This document shows, in pieces, positions 1 through 6,531 of a stretch of DNA of 15,601 nt. Numbering within the stretch: position 1 is the stretch's first letter; every line of letters starts with the position of its first letter. The translations under genes were made by a program, and so were the position numbers. The notes beneath the pieces are model-generated. The model was given only the letters and a program-made list of their open reading frames with translations. It searched no databases and was not told where the DNA came from. The stretch is from Halobacteriales archaeon QH_10_67_13 (GTDB lineage Archaea > Halobacteriota > Halobacteria > Halobacteriales > Haloarculaceae), in contig PXQL01000046.1 in assembly GCA_003021335.1 (NCBI GenBank), positions 1-15,601 on the forward strand. Reading direction: 5' to 3'.

Positions 1-309
1 GACCGGACGCTCGTCGAGGGTGGGCCGGGCTGGTGTTTTACCGTCGACCGCCCGCCCGAGCGGTTCGGGGTGAACAAGCGGACCAACTGCCTGCTCGTTC
101 TCGACCGGGATCTTGCCCGGGAGAACACCATCGGGAACGGCCGGATCAACGTCCTCGAAGAGCGCGACTGGGCGAGCGACGAACTCGAGTACGAACCGAC
201 CGAAACGATCACGCCGTCGACGGTCCGGGTCCCGCTGCTCGGGCGGGGATCGAACCGAAACACCGTCCAACCGGCGGTGCCGGTCGTCGAGATCGTCGCT
301 CGGTCCTGA
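1..309 (+). CDS. C-terminal part of unrecognised protein (5'-truncated by window edge)
   Basis: An open frame runs from the first base of the window to a TGA at 307-309 and gives about 102 residues. Codon third positions are strongly G/C and the composition is acidic, as in the other genes here, so I take it as the end of a real gene that begins before the window. Visible features are one Trp-Cys pair near residue 11, a second Cys near residue 32, an acidic centre (around EERDW) and a short hydrophobic tail ending VVEIVARS. There is no membrane segment and no motif that I recognise. An internal ATG does not exist; the first possible internal start is a GTG at 70, but the frame is coherent well before it. 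Function unknown. Confidence 0.6.
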   Translation, partial: DRTLVEGGPGWCFTVDRPPERFGVNKRTNCLLVLDRDLARENTIGNGRINVLEERDWASDELEYEPTETITPSTVRVPLLGRGSNRNTVQPAVPVVEIVARS

Positions 310-499
310 GCCGACAGCGGACGCAATCGCAGCCGGCGACGACGGGTCGGCGTGGTAGCAGCGCGTACACAGGCCGTCGTGACAAACGAGCTCCGGACCG
401 CGAGCGCGACGAAATTCAACCGAGGCGAGCCCGTATCTTGAACTCGTCAGCTGCCTACCGTTTCGGTGCCAACGACCGTGGCAACACCGACGTGGATAA

Positions 500-787
500 T
501 TAAGATACGCTTACGCCCTCGGGGAGATCGAGTTCGGAGGCGTCAAAGACGGCACGATCTCTCGCGTGGACGGTCCGGTCAAGCAGGCCCGACCGCGATG
601 CCTGTACCTCGAACCCACAGTGGAGCTGTCGCGGGAGCGTCTCTCCCAACGGTCGGAACTGGCCCTCGACGACGACGGTCCCGCGTTCGTGAACGTCGTG
701 CGCCGTCGGAGATACGTCGTGTCATGCGGGCGGATCCGGGCCGTGACGGTCGACAGGTTCATACCTCGGTCGCCTACTAACTACTGA
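500..787 (+). pseudogene. Coding-like open frame without a clear start, next to the LolA-like gene
   Basis: After an in-frame TAA at 497-499 an open frame of 95 codons runs to a TGA at 785-787. It has the G/C-rich third positions of real genes here, but it has no ATG. The only plausible internal start is GTG at 566, which would give 73 residues. The predicted peptide is mixed and basic at its C-terminal half (an RRRR run near the middle of the 73-residue form); no domain is recognised. Its stop lies 3 nt before the GTG start of the LolA-like gene, in the same frame, so the two could be translationally coupled. An AT-rich patch at 495-504 (ATAATTAA) resembles a TATA box and sits where the N-terminal codons would be expected. 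It may be a 5'-truncated remnant or a small GTG-started gene. Confidence 0.3.
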
Positions 788-790
788 TGT

Positions 791-1633
791 GTGCGTGAGG
801 GCCAGCTGTCGTCCGGTCGGTTCGCGTGGGCACTCCCGATCGTAGCGGCGGGTATCGTAATCGTCGGACTCACGGGCGGTTCGATCGTCATCACCGGTCT
901 CCTGACGACGGGGCCACCGGACACACCGTCGGCCTCCGAAGCCGTCGACCGGGTCGAGGATCTCAGGAGCGTTCAACTGCTCAGTAACACGACGCGGCAG
1001 GTCAACGGAAACAACTCCTGGGTGGTGAGCGAGCAGACGGTACGAACGGGGACCGGCGAGTTCCGGAGCGAGATCGTCGCCACCAACGGTTCACAGGCCG
1101 GTACCGGATCCCTGACGGTCTCGAACGGCTCCGTCAGGCTCGTGTACCTCGCCGAGTCCGACCGCGCCTTCCGCAGTACGGTCGAGGAGTCCGAGCAGTC
1201 AGACCTCAAGACACAGGTCAAGAGTCTCTTCGGCGCGGTCGGGGACGAACTCGAGCGGTCGATTCCAATCTTCCCCGCGTTCTCGGCGACCGGGGCCGAC
1301 GACTCGTCCGCGGAGTGGCGTGACACGCCCGTCACCGTCGAGTACCGGGGCGTCGAAACCGTCGCCGGTCGGGAGAGCTACGTTCTTCGACTGGAGCCGA
1401 CAGTCGACGACGCGCGGTTAGTTCACAACACGCTATGGTTCGACCGGGAGTTTCTCTATCCGATCCAGTACCACCGTGTGATCGACCGGCCGGAAGGACG
1501 GTACGAGTTCGTTTCGACTCCACAGACGGTCGAGTTCAACCCGTCCTTGGAGGAGGACCCGTTCGAACTCAACGCCGAGGCGATTCCGAGCGACATGCCC
1601 GTGGTTGAGACCGAGCGGTTCGACTCTCGATAG
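791..1633 (+). CDS. LolA-like (outer membrane lipoprotein-sorting type) protein, C-terminally cut
   Basis: 280 codons from a GTG start. Residues about 12-39 form one hydrophobic segment (a signal anchor or uncleaved signal peptide) without a clear lipobox Cys, so the rest should lie outside the cell. The remainder is a beta-rich domain with many Asn-Gly and Ser/Thr stretches, including SLTVSNGSVRLVY and a later VETVAGRESYVLRLEP, which is the pattern of haloarchaeal LolA-superfamily proteins annotated as outer membrane lipoprotein-sorting proteins. These bind lipid or act in envelope maintenance; haloarchaea have no outer membrane, so the true role is unknown. Family members normally continue past the sequence PVVETERFDSR into a C-terminal DUF4367-like domain; here a TAG follows at once, and that domain appears downstream in another frame (see next entry). 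The GTG at 791 is chosen because it immediately precedes the membrane segment. Confidence 0.55.
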   Translation: MREGQLSSGRFAWALPIVAAGIVIVGLTGGSIVITGLLTTGPPDTPSASEAVDRVEDLRSVQLLSNTTRQVNGNNSWVVSEQTVRTGTGEFRSEIVATNGSQAGTGSLTVSNGSVRLVYLAESDRAFRSTVEESEQSDLKTQVKSLFGAVGDELERSIPIFPAFSATGADDSSAEWRDTPVTVEYRGVETVAGRESYVLRLEPTVDDARLVHNTLWFDREFLYPIQYHRVIDRPEGRYEFVSTPQTVEFNPSLEEDPFELNAEAIPSDMPVVETERFDSR

Positions 1634-1634
1634 T

Positions 1635-1859
1635 CGAGCGCCCCGGTTAAACGGCGCGACTGGCCGCGTGTCGGTCACGACCGCCGACGCGTCCATCCCG
1701 CGGACTCACTCGCCGCTGTACGTCGACTCCCACTCCGACGCCTCGGCGGCGCCGTTGCTCGGCTGGCAACGCGGCGACTGGCGGATCAGCGTGTCGGGCA
1801 CGGTGGATCGGAAAACCCTTCGCGAGACGGTCAAAGCGACGCTCGCCGGGAATGGCTGA
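1635..1859 (+). pseudogene. Stranded C-terminal (DUF4367-like) domain of the LolA-like gene
   Basis: Directly after the stop of the LolA-like gene, another frame encodes a peptide with GRVSVTTADAS near its start and GDWRISVSGTVDRKTL near its end, stopping at TGA 1857-1859. The second motif resembles the closing strand pair and helix of the DUF4367-type domain that usually ends these haloarchaeal proteins (a Trp-x-x-Gly then SVSG-x-hydrophobic-(D/S)R-x-x-L). I infer that one ancestral gene spanned 791-1859 and lost a segment and the frame near 1630-1670. About 30-40 residues of the expected linker seem to be missing, estimated from memory of the family. There is no good start codon for independent translation. 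Confidence 0.5.
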
Positions 1860-2586
1860 CCGACTCTCGTATCGTACCCGCGCTCGTGGTGCCGTCGGAG
1901 TGAGATCTGCGGTTCGGTCTCCGGCCCGTGGCGGCGGAACGTTCCCTTCGGATGGCGGGTCACGAAGCCCGACAGACCGAGAGCCCGGCCACTAGAGAGT
2001 CGGGCTCTGCGCGGACTCGAGAGAAGCTCACGACCGAGGTCGAGCACCGGCTCATGATCCGTCTAGCAAAAGGGTCAGAATCGGGGGCAGGGTACCCGGA
2101 GGCGTTCGAGGTCGTTTCGATCGAACTGCGACCGCTCTGAGCGAGTTCACGGTCGATCGGACCCCGGCGGGGACACGTTCCGACGGTGAACGACCCATAT
2201 AACCGCCGTCGCTGCAAACAGTCACGTCTGCACCACGGTCGAAGGACGTATCGGAGCCGATGTCGTCGATCGGTGGGTACCGGAAAGTCATGCGATAGGC
2301 GACCGGTCGACCCTCCGTGGCAGCAACCTGCGCACTCCGTGTCGCTGGTCGCGGGGATGTCGGGCGCCTCCGGAAGCAGCCAGTCGGTTCGCACCGCCTT
2401 CGCCCGGCGAAGCAGCGGTCCGGTCAGCGGTGTCGGTACAGCGTTCGACGGGGGTCGGGTGGTCCGTGCAGTGGCGAGCGCGACCCGGCGCCAGCGGAGG
2501 AACACACCGATGACTGTTCAGTGAAATGGGTACGAGGATATCACAGAGCATCGAGGACTGCTCGAATCCCCGGTTCGCGCCGTAGT
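1860..2586. other. Gene-poor stretch, no convincing coding region
   Basis: About 730 bp without a gene I can defend. Open frames exist on both strands (for example 2052-2291 minus, and the end of a plus frame at 2186-2524), but none has recognisable domains. The plus frame from about 2330 to 2524 has G/C-rich third positions and a Ser/Gly/Arg-rich product, so a gene remnant is possible. A TATA-like CATATAAC lies at 2195-2202 with no good start codon after it. Two overlapping hairpins lie at 1966-2008. The stretch may be a decayed region. Confidence 0.4.
1966..2008. repeat. Overlapping inverted repeats able to form alternative hairpins
   Basis: AGCCCGAC (1966-1973) is the exact reverse complement of GTCGGGCT (1999-2006), and AGAGCCCG (1980-1987) is the exact reverse complement of CGGGCTCT (2001-2008). 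Both stems use the same right arm, so they are mutually exclusive. There is no T-run after them, so a classical terminator is not indicated. Confidence 0.45.
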
Positions 2587-2976
2587 TTAGATGACGCGGT
2601 TCTGTAGGTAATCGAGGTGTTTCGCGTTGTAGACGATCCGGACCTCATCGGTCGCGGGCGAGCCGATACAGGTCAGCCGGACGTCTTTCTCCTCGACTTC
2701 CTCTCGGGAGAGGATCTGCTGCATGTCCATCTCGATCTCGCCGTCGACGACGATCGAGGCGCAGTTCGCACAGGCCCCCGCCCGACACGAGAACGGCCAG
2801 TCGTAGCCCTGGGCTTCGGCGGCCTCAAGGATGTACTCGCCGCGGTTGACCTCGATGGTCCCGTAGTCTTCATCGTCTAACTCTTCGGCTGCTGCTTTGT
2901 CGAACACGTCGGGGTCGTTGACTTCCCAACCCATGTCATCGACGACCTCGTAGTTCAGATACTCTACGGTTGGCAT
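2587..2976 (-). CDS. fdx: Halobacterial-type [2Fe-2S] ferredoxin
   Basis: 129 residues including Met, the usual length for the plant-type ferredoxin of haloarchaea. It carries electrons in the cytoplasm, classically from pyruvate and 2-oxoglutarate:ferredoxin oxidoreductases. Cluster ligands are visible as C64, C69 and C72 in the motif [10 protein letters not shown], plus C103 in LTCIGS. The N-terminal acidic insertion typical of halobacterial ferredoxins is present at about residues 10-37 ([16 protein letters not shown] and following), as is the conserved ending [14 protein letters not shown]. The frame stays open upstream to 3108, but the ATG at 2976 giving [14 protein letters not shown] matches the family start exactly. 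It is divergent from hisA with 94 bp between the starts; a weak TATA-like GTCTAAC (minus strand, about 3002-3008) lies 28 nt before the start. The gene looks intact. Confidence 0.95.
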   Translation of the reverse strand: MPTVEYLNYEVVDDMGWEVNDPDVFDKAAAEELDDEDYGTIEVNRGEYILEAAEAQGYDWPFSCRAGACANCASIVVDGEIEMDMQQILSREEVEEKDVRLTCIGSPATDEVRIVYNAKHLDYLQNRVI

Positions 2977-3070
2977 CAAACCATCGTTGGGAGTCCACCC
3001 GGTTAGACTTTGCTGTTCACACGACCCGTTGGATCGACATCCTTTCGCCGCGCCCCCGCCACGGATCAGT

Positions 3071-3763
3071 ATGTTTCCGGAGTTCGAGGTGATCCCCGCG
3101 GTCGACATCGAGGACGGTGAGGCGGTCCAGCTCGTCGGCGGTCGGCGTGGAACCGAGCGGACCTACGGCGAGCCGGTCGCGGCCGCCCGCGAGCATCTGA
3201 TCGATCTCGACGGGGCCTTCGAGGGGACGCGGCCGAACGCGGAGGCGATCGAGGAGATCGTCGAGGCGACCGATGTCACCGTCCAACTCGGAGGTGGAAT
3301 CCGGACTGCCGCCGAGGCCACGCGGCTGCTCGAACGCGGGGTCGACCGGGTCATCCTCGGTACCGCGGCCGTCGAGAACCCCGGGATCGTCCGGGAGGTG
3401 AGCAACCGGTTCCCAGGTCGGGTAGTGGTCGCGCTCGACGCGAAAGGCGGGGAAGTGGTCGTCTCCGGCTGGACGGAAGGTACTGGGCTGGATCCGGCGA
3501 CGGCCGCCGAGCGGTACGCCGATTTGGGTGCCGGGGCGATCTTGTTCACCGATGTCGACGTCGAGGGCTCGCTCGAAGGCGTCCGAACCGAACAGGTAAG
3601 TCGCGTGACGAGCGCGGTCAAGCTCCCGGTGATCGCGACCGGTGGCGTTGCCTCGATCGCCGACATGGTAGCGCTCCGGGAGGCCGGCGCGGCCGCCGTG
3701 GTCGTCGGGAGTGCGCTGTACGAGGGGGCGTTCACGCTCGCGGAGGCCCGGGGAGAGCTTTGA
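3071..3763 (+). CDS. hisA: Phosphoribosylformimino-5-aminoimidazole carboxamide ribotide isomerase, with internal gap
   Basis: HisA is a (beta/alpha)8 enzyme that opens the ribose of ProFAR to give PRFAR in histidine synthesis. The start ATG at 3071 gives [16 protein letters not shown] with catalytic D12 at the end of strand 1; the second catalytic Asp is D123 in [10 protein letters not shown]. The phosphate-binding loops GGGIR (74-78), TGGV (190-193) and VVGSALYEG (211-219) are present. Length is 230 residues against about 240 usual. The shortfall appears to lie between R40 and E41: family members read roughly AA-R-(about 10 residues with an AGAE-type turn)-HL(I/V)DLDGAFEG, whereas here [16 protein letters not shown] is contiguous. 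That in-frame loss would remove the end of helix 1 and the turn into strand 2. The gene converges on the RNA ligase-type gene with an 18-bp gap. Confidence 0.92.
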   Translation: MFPEFEVIPAVDIEDGEAVQLVGGRRGTERTYGEPVAAAREHLIDLDGAFEGTRPNAEAIEEIVEATDVTVQLGGGIRTAAEATRLLERGVDRVILGTAAVENPGIVREVSNRFPGRVVVALDAKGGEVVVSGWTEGTGLDPATAAERYADLGAGAILFTDVDVEGSLEGVRTEQVSRVTSAVKLPVIATGGVASIADMVALREAGAAAVVVGSALYEGAFTLAEARGEL

Positions 3764-3781
3764 CGCCGTCGAGACCCGGTC

Positions 3782-4279
3782 TCAGCCCGAGAGCGCGATC
3801 CGCTCGACGGGTTGGCCTCGTCGGCTGTCCCAGACGACCAGCTCGGCGACGGTCCACTCAATCGGCTCGATCGGCCTGAGGACCCGCTCGATCGCTGCCT
3901 CGTCGCCGCCGCGGGCGACCGTGACGTGTGGGACGTAGGCGTCTCCCTCGAGGTCGGCGACTGGCGGGAACCGGTCGGACAGCTCGTCGTGAAGCGCCCC
4001 GATCGCCGGCGAGTCGACGGCCAGGTACACGACCGGACCGGACCCGGCTGGCGGCGAATCGAACCGGTCGATCCGAGTCACCCGAGCCCCGAAAGGAGCG
4101 TGCCCGGAGACAACCTCGCGGGCGCGGGCCGACAGTCGGTGGGGTCCCGTCTCGCCGAGACGCTTAACGACGAGCGTGTGCTCGCCACGGCGGCGCCGCC
4201 GGGCGCCGGGCAGCCGAGCCGCAACCTGATCGGCCCGGCGGGCGACCGCGCTGGGCACGGGGACGTTCAAGCTGTACAC
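3782..4279 (-). CDS. 2'-5' RNA ligase / LigT family (2H phosphoesterase) protein
   Basis: 165 residues from a GTG start. The 2H phosphoesterase fold has two His motifs; members join or open 2'-5' RNA links or hydrolyse cyclic phosphodiesters, and the true substrate in archaea is uncertain. The second motif is canonical, H118-V-T-V in YVPHVTVARGG. The first is GEHTLVVKRLG with H34, where the usual Thr/Ser two residues after His is Leu and Thr comes one residue after it. As far as I recall, HTLV(x)KRLG is how haloarchaeal members read, so this may be a family feature rather than damage. The N-terminus MYSLNVPVP and the ending WTVAELVVWDSRRGQP also fit. A TATA-like element lies 26 nt before the GTG, suggesting a leaderless message. 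The gene is convergent with hisA. Confidence 0.8.
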   Translation of the reverse strand: MYSLNVPVPSAVARRADQVAARLPGARRRRRGEHTLVVKRLGETGPHRLSARAREVVSGHAPFGARVTRIDRFDSPPAGSGPVVYLAVDSPAIGALHDELSDRFPPVADLEGDAYVPHVTVARGGDEAAIERVLRPIEPIEWTVAELVVWDSRRGQPVERIALSG

Positions 4280-4301
4280 GACCGAACGAACGTCCCGCGG
4301 T

Positions 4302-4309
4302 GAAAAAGG
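4302..4309 (-). promoter_or_regulatory. TATA-like box for the RNA ligase-type gene
   Basis: On the minus strand CCTTTTTC is centred about 26 nt before the GTG at 4279, the spacing expected for leaderless haloarchaeal transcription. Confidence 0.4.
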
Positions 4310-4319
4310 CCCGTCGGGC

Positions 4320-4505
4320 TCAGATGTAATCGAGCAGCCAGAGGACGATCAGCGCGACGATGATGAGCCCGAAGAAGTTCGTCACGAGTCCGAACAGCGA
4401 TCCGAGTAGGCCGAAAAAGGCGTCCAAGACCCGGAGGCCGATCCAGACGACCACTAACACGAGGATGATCTTGAGCAGCGACTCGACCTCGATGTCTGCG
4501 CGCAT
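4320..4505 (-). CDS. Small membrane protein, DUF7554-like
   Basis: 61 residues from the ATG at 4505. After a short acidic N-terminus (MRADIEVESLL) there are two hydrophobic segments, about residues 10-26 and 36-59, separated by a Gly/Phe-rich turn, and the protein ends LWLLDYI. I recognise this as a widespread small haloarchaeal hydrophobic protein of the type annotated DUF7554; its function is unknown. The frame stays open far upstream, but the extension is Arg-rich and is antisense to the ornithine cyclodeaminase gene, so it is not coding. The stop lies about 40 bp before the GTG of the RNA ligase-type gene on the same strand. The upstream region carries a perfect 10-bp palindrome at the position where a TATA box would lie. 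Confidence 0.75.
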   Translation of the reverse strand: MRADIEVESLLKIILVLVVVWIGLRVLDAFFGLLGSLFGLVTNFFGLIIVALIVLWLLDYI

Positions 4506-4525
4506 ACATAGGGTCACCGTCGCGG

Positions 4526-4535
4526 ACACATGTGT
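4526..4535. promoter_or_regulatory. Perfect palindrome in the divergent promoter region
   Basis: ACACATGTGT equals its own reverse complement. It lies 21-30 nt before the DUF7554-like ATG (minus strand) and 69-78 nt before the ornithine cyclodeaminase ATG (plus strand), so it could be an operator. This is based on position only. Confidence 0.25.
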
Positions 4536-4571
4536 GCTTCGTTCGGACGACCGGAGCCGCGCTCCATCCGT

Positions 4572-4580
4572 GCATAAAAG
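4572..4580 (+). promoter_or_regulatory. TATA-like box for the ornithine cyclodeaminase gene
   Basis: GCATAAAAG is centred about 28 nt before the ATG at 4604, typical of a leaderless haloarchaeal promoter. Confidence 0.55.
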
Positions 4581-4603
4581 TGTCTGCCGCCGAACGACCG
4601 GGT

Positions 4604-5599
4604 ATGCAGACCCTGGAGACGTTGTTGCTCGACCGCGAGGACGTGACGGCGAACGCCCGGATCGGGGAAGTGATCGACGCCGTCGAGGGCGCGTTCGGCG
4701 CACACGGGCGCGGCGACTCGCAGATGCCGGCCAAATCCTACATCGAGCTGCCGCGGTACAACGGCGACTTCCGGTCGATGCCGGCCTATCTCGACGCCGG
4801 CGACTGGGACGCGGCGGGGGTGAAGTGGGTGAACGTCCACCCGGACAACCCCGAGGACCACGACCTGCCGACGGTGCTCGGGACGGTGATCTACTCTGAT
4901 CCCGAGACCGCCTTCCCGCTGGCGATGCTCGACGGGACGACGCTGACCCGGCTCCGGACCGGCGCCGCCGCGGCGGTCGCGACGAAGTACCTGGCCCGGG
5001 AGGACGCCACCTCGCTGGGGCTGGTCGGCGCCGGAGTCCAGGCTCGGACACAGCTGGCCGCGATCGCCAACGTCCGGGACATCGAGCGGGTCGTCGTCGC
5101 CGACGCGCGCCAGGGGGCCGTCGACGCGTTCGTCGCCGACCACGAGGCGGAGTACGACGTGACCGGCGGCTCAATTACCGAGGCCGCGGCCTGTGACGTC
5201 GTCTCGACGACGACGCCAGTCACCGAACCGATCGTCAAGCGGGTCGGCGAGCGGACCCACGTGAACGCGATCGGCGCCGACGCCCCCGCGAAACAGGAGC
5301 TCGCGACCGAGATCGTCCGGGAGGCAACGATCGTCATCGACGACCACGAGCAGTGTGTCCACTCCGGCGAGATCAGCGTCCCATACCGCGAGGGCGCGAT
5401 TACCGACGCCGACATCCACGCGGAGCTGGGCAAGATCGTGACCGGCGATCGGGCGGGACGAACGGCCGATGACGGGGTGACGCTGTTTGACTCGACTGGG
5501 CTCGCGATCCAGGACATCGCCGCGGCGCGGGTCGTCTACGAGCGGGCGACCGAAAACGCGGCTGGGACGCGGTTCGGTCTCGTCGGAACCGGCCAGTAA
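4604..5599 (+). CDS. Ornithine cyclodeaminase / archaeal alanine dehydrogenase family (mu-crystallin type)
   Basis: 331 residues, full length for the family. Members are NAD(P)-dependent and either convert ornithine to proline and ammonia or interconvert alanine and pyruvate (the Archaeoglobus-type alanine dehydrogenase); sequence alone does not decide which. Visible features: K74 in GVKWVNVHPDNP, R118 in LTRLRTGAAAA, a Rossmann dinucleotide loop GLVGAGVQARTQ at about 139-150, and D296 in LFDSTGLAIQD near the C-terminus. The chosen ATG at 4604 is where homology to the family begins (MQTLETLLLDREDV) and it has a TATA-like box 28 nt upstream; an open extension to 4532 is unlikely to be translated. 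It is divergent from the DUF7554-like gene. The stop is 18 bp from the end of the convergent GNAT gene. No damage is visible. Confidence 0.88.
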   Translation: MQTLETLLLDREDVTANARIGEVIDAVEGAFGAHGRGDSQMPAKSYIELPRYNGDFRSMPAYLDAGDWDAAGVKWVNVHPDNPEDHDLPTVLGTVIYSDPETAFPLAMLDGTTLTRLRTGAAAAVATKYLAREDATSLGLVGAGVQARTQLAAIANVRDIERVVVADARQGAVDAFVADHEAEYDVTGGSITEAAACDVVSTTTPVTEPIVKRVGERTHVNAIGADAPAKQELATEIVREATIVIDDHEQCVHSGEISVPYREGAITDADIHAELGKIVTGDRAGRTADDGVTLFDSTGLAIQDIAAARVVYERATENAAGTRFGLVGTGQ

Positions 5600-5616
5600 G
5601 TCAGCGGGTCCGGAGG

Positions 5617-6108
5617 TTACCCGGGATCTCCGGAGTCGGGGAGCCGGAGTGCCATCGTCAGCTCGAACTGCTCCGTGTCGACGGGCTCGAAGCCGACCCG
5701 CTCGTACAGCGCGAGCGCCGGATCGTTCCAGTGCTCGACGGTTAGCCAGATCCGATCGATCCCGGTTGATCTCCGCGATCTCTTCCCGCAGCGAGGCGGC
5801 TTCCTCCCCAGCTCGAAGCCGCCGTCACCGTCGGGGACGAGCACGGCGTGGCCAACGAGCGCGTCGTGGACGGCGACGAGATTGAGACACTCGGGTCGTC
5901 GGAGCTTTTCGAGCCACGACCGGATGGCGGTCTTGGAGGCCGGCGGGATACCCTGCGCGCGGTCTTTGGGCGAGAACTCGGCGTACATCTCGGCCAGCCG
6001 GTCGTCGGCCCGGAGCCGGCGGAGACGGATTTCGCGGGCCTCGCCGTCGACGATCGACCGCGGCGGCGACGGAAAGCCGCCGACCGGATCCGCCGGGTAC
6101 TCAATCAT
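5617..6108 (-). CDS. GNAT-family N-acetyltransferase, acetyl-CoA loop apparently lost
   Basis: 163 residues in one open frame. The N-terminus (MIEYPADPVGGFPSPPR, then EIRLRRLRADD and DRAQGIPP) and the C-terminus (DRIWLTVEHWNDPALALYERVGFEPVD) clearly match a haloarchaeal GNAT subgroup that moves an acetyl group from acetyl-CoA to an amine; the substrate is unknown. Between residues 100 and 117, where the family has strand 4 and the Q/R-x-x-G-x-G/A pyrophosphate loop, the frame reads a very basic stretch (RKPPRCGKRSRRSTG). In the neighbouring frame the same bases encode LREEIAEINRD, which looks like the helix expected after that loop. I infer a deletion of about 12-16 codons with two offsetting frame changes inside 5758-5808. 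As written the protein should not bind acetyl-CoA. It overlaps the usp gene by ATGA. Confidence 0.72.
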   Translation of the reverse strand: MIEYPADPVGGFPSPPRSIVDGEAREIRLRRLRADDRLAEMYAEFSPKDRAQGIPPASKTAIRSWLEKLRRPECLNLVAVHDALVGHAVLVPDGDGGFELGRKPPRCGKRSRRSTGIDRIWLTVEHWNDPALALYERVGFEPVDTEQFELTMALRLPDSGDPG

Positions 6109-6458
6109 CGCACCAGCGTCACCGAGGTTCGGGCGTTCAATACAACGAACTCCGTGACCGCATCGAGTCGAACCTTCCCGAGCGGACTCTGCGAGCCCCC
6201 AAGCACGATACAGTCGTACCCGCCGGTCTCTGCCAGCTCGACGAGCCGCGCCCCGGGATCGGTCCCGAGCAGGCGCGTCGACGGGTCGAGTCCAGCCTCT
6301 GCGAGTCGCTCGCGGGCCCGGGCAGCCGCGGACTCCCGGATGTCGGCGTCGCCGCCGTAGGCCGCGACGAGCACCTCGTCACCCTGGGCGCGGTCGATCG
6401 CCCGCTCGACTGCGTCGTCGTCGGGTGCGGCGGCGTCAAGCCCGAGTACCACATCCAT
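6105..6458 (-). CDS. Universal stress protein (UspA family)
   Basis: 117 residues, a single short Usp domain of the alpha/beta type. The start MDVVLGLDAAAPDD gives strand 1 with the conserved Asp; VLVAAYGG follows as strand 2; CIVLGGSQSPLGKVRLDAVTEFVVLNARTSVTLV forms the C-terminal part with a partial nucleotide-binding signature (G-x-x-S-P-x-G-K in place of the classic G-x2-G-x9-G-S/T) and the usual closing strand. The role is stress-related, and the ligand may be ATP or AMP. The ATG at 6458 has a TATA-like box 25 nt upstream; the open frame continues far upstream but crosses that promoter. It is the first gene of a two-gene operon: its stop overlaps the GNAT ATG (ATGA at 6105-6108), implying translational coupling. 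It is divergent from the DUF5806-type gene. Confidence 0.82.
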   Translation of the reverse strand: MDVVLGLDAAAPDDDAVERAIDRAQGDEVLVAAYGGDADIRESAAARARERLAEAGLDPSTRLLGTDPGARLVELAETGGYDCIVLGGSQSPLGKVRLDAVTEFVVLNARTSVTLVR

Positions 6459-6477
6459 GGCGGGTCGACGACGCCGA

Positions 6478-6487
6478 GGATAAAAAG
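6478..6487 (-). promoter_or_regulatory. TATA-like box for usp-GNAT operon
   Basis: CTTTTTATCC on the minus strand is centred about 25 nt before the usp ATG at 6458. Confidence 0.5.
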
Positions 6488-6515
6488 CGCCCGGCCGACA
6501 TCCTTTTTCCGGGCG
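6488..6515. promoter_or_regulatory. Inverted repeat between the divergent usp and DUF5806-type promoters
   Basis: CGCCCGG (6488-6494) and CCGGGCG (6509-6515) are exact reverse complements 14 nt apart. The left arm abuts the usp TATA-like box and the right arm overlaps or abuts the TATA-like box of the plus-strand gene, so one bound protein could control both directions. A hairpin in DNA or chance GC symmetry cannot be excluded. Confidence 0.35.
6501..6510 (+). promoter_or_regulatory. TATA-like (T-rich) box for the DUF5806-type gene
   Basis: TCCTTTTTCC is centred about 27 nt before the ATG at 6532. It is T-rich rather than a true TATA sequence, so this is a weak call. Confidence 0.3.
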
Positions 6516-6531
6516 GCGACCAGCCTCCAGT

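Noticed and set aside
2052..2291. 79-residue minus-strand frame (MTFRYPPIDDIGSD...) in the gene-poor stretch
   Set aside because: It has an ATG and a plausible N-terminus, but the second half is Arg/Pro-rich and no family is recognised; not enough to call a gene.
2556..2580. CTCGAATCCCCGGTTCGC resembles a tRNA T-arm
   Set aside because: Loop and stem do not match a T-arm, and no acceptor, D or anticodon stems can be paired upstream.
2987..3070. 28-codon upstream extension of hisA
   Set aside because: The ATG at 3071 gives the conserved HisA N-terminus; the extension contains Cys/His/Pro-rich sequence and lies in the divergent promoter region.
3163..3861. 232-residue open frame on the minus strand opposite hisA
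   Set aside because: Ser/Thr/Arg-rich composition with no domain; it is the antisense of hisA, whose catalytic motifs are clear.
4891..5517. 208-residue minus-strand frame inside the ornithine cyclodeaminase gene
   Set aside because: Low-complexity Ser/Ala/Thr product; antisense of a full-length enzyme gene.
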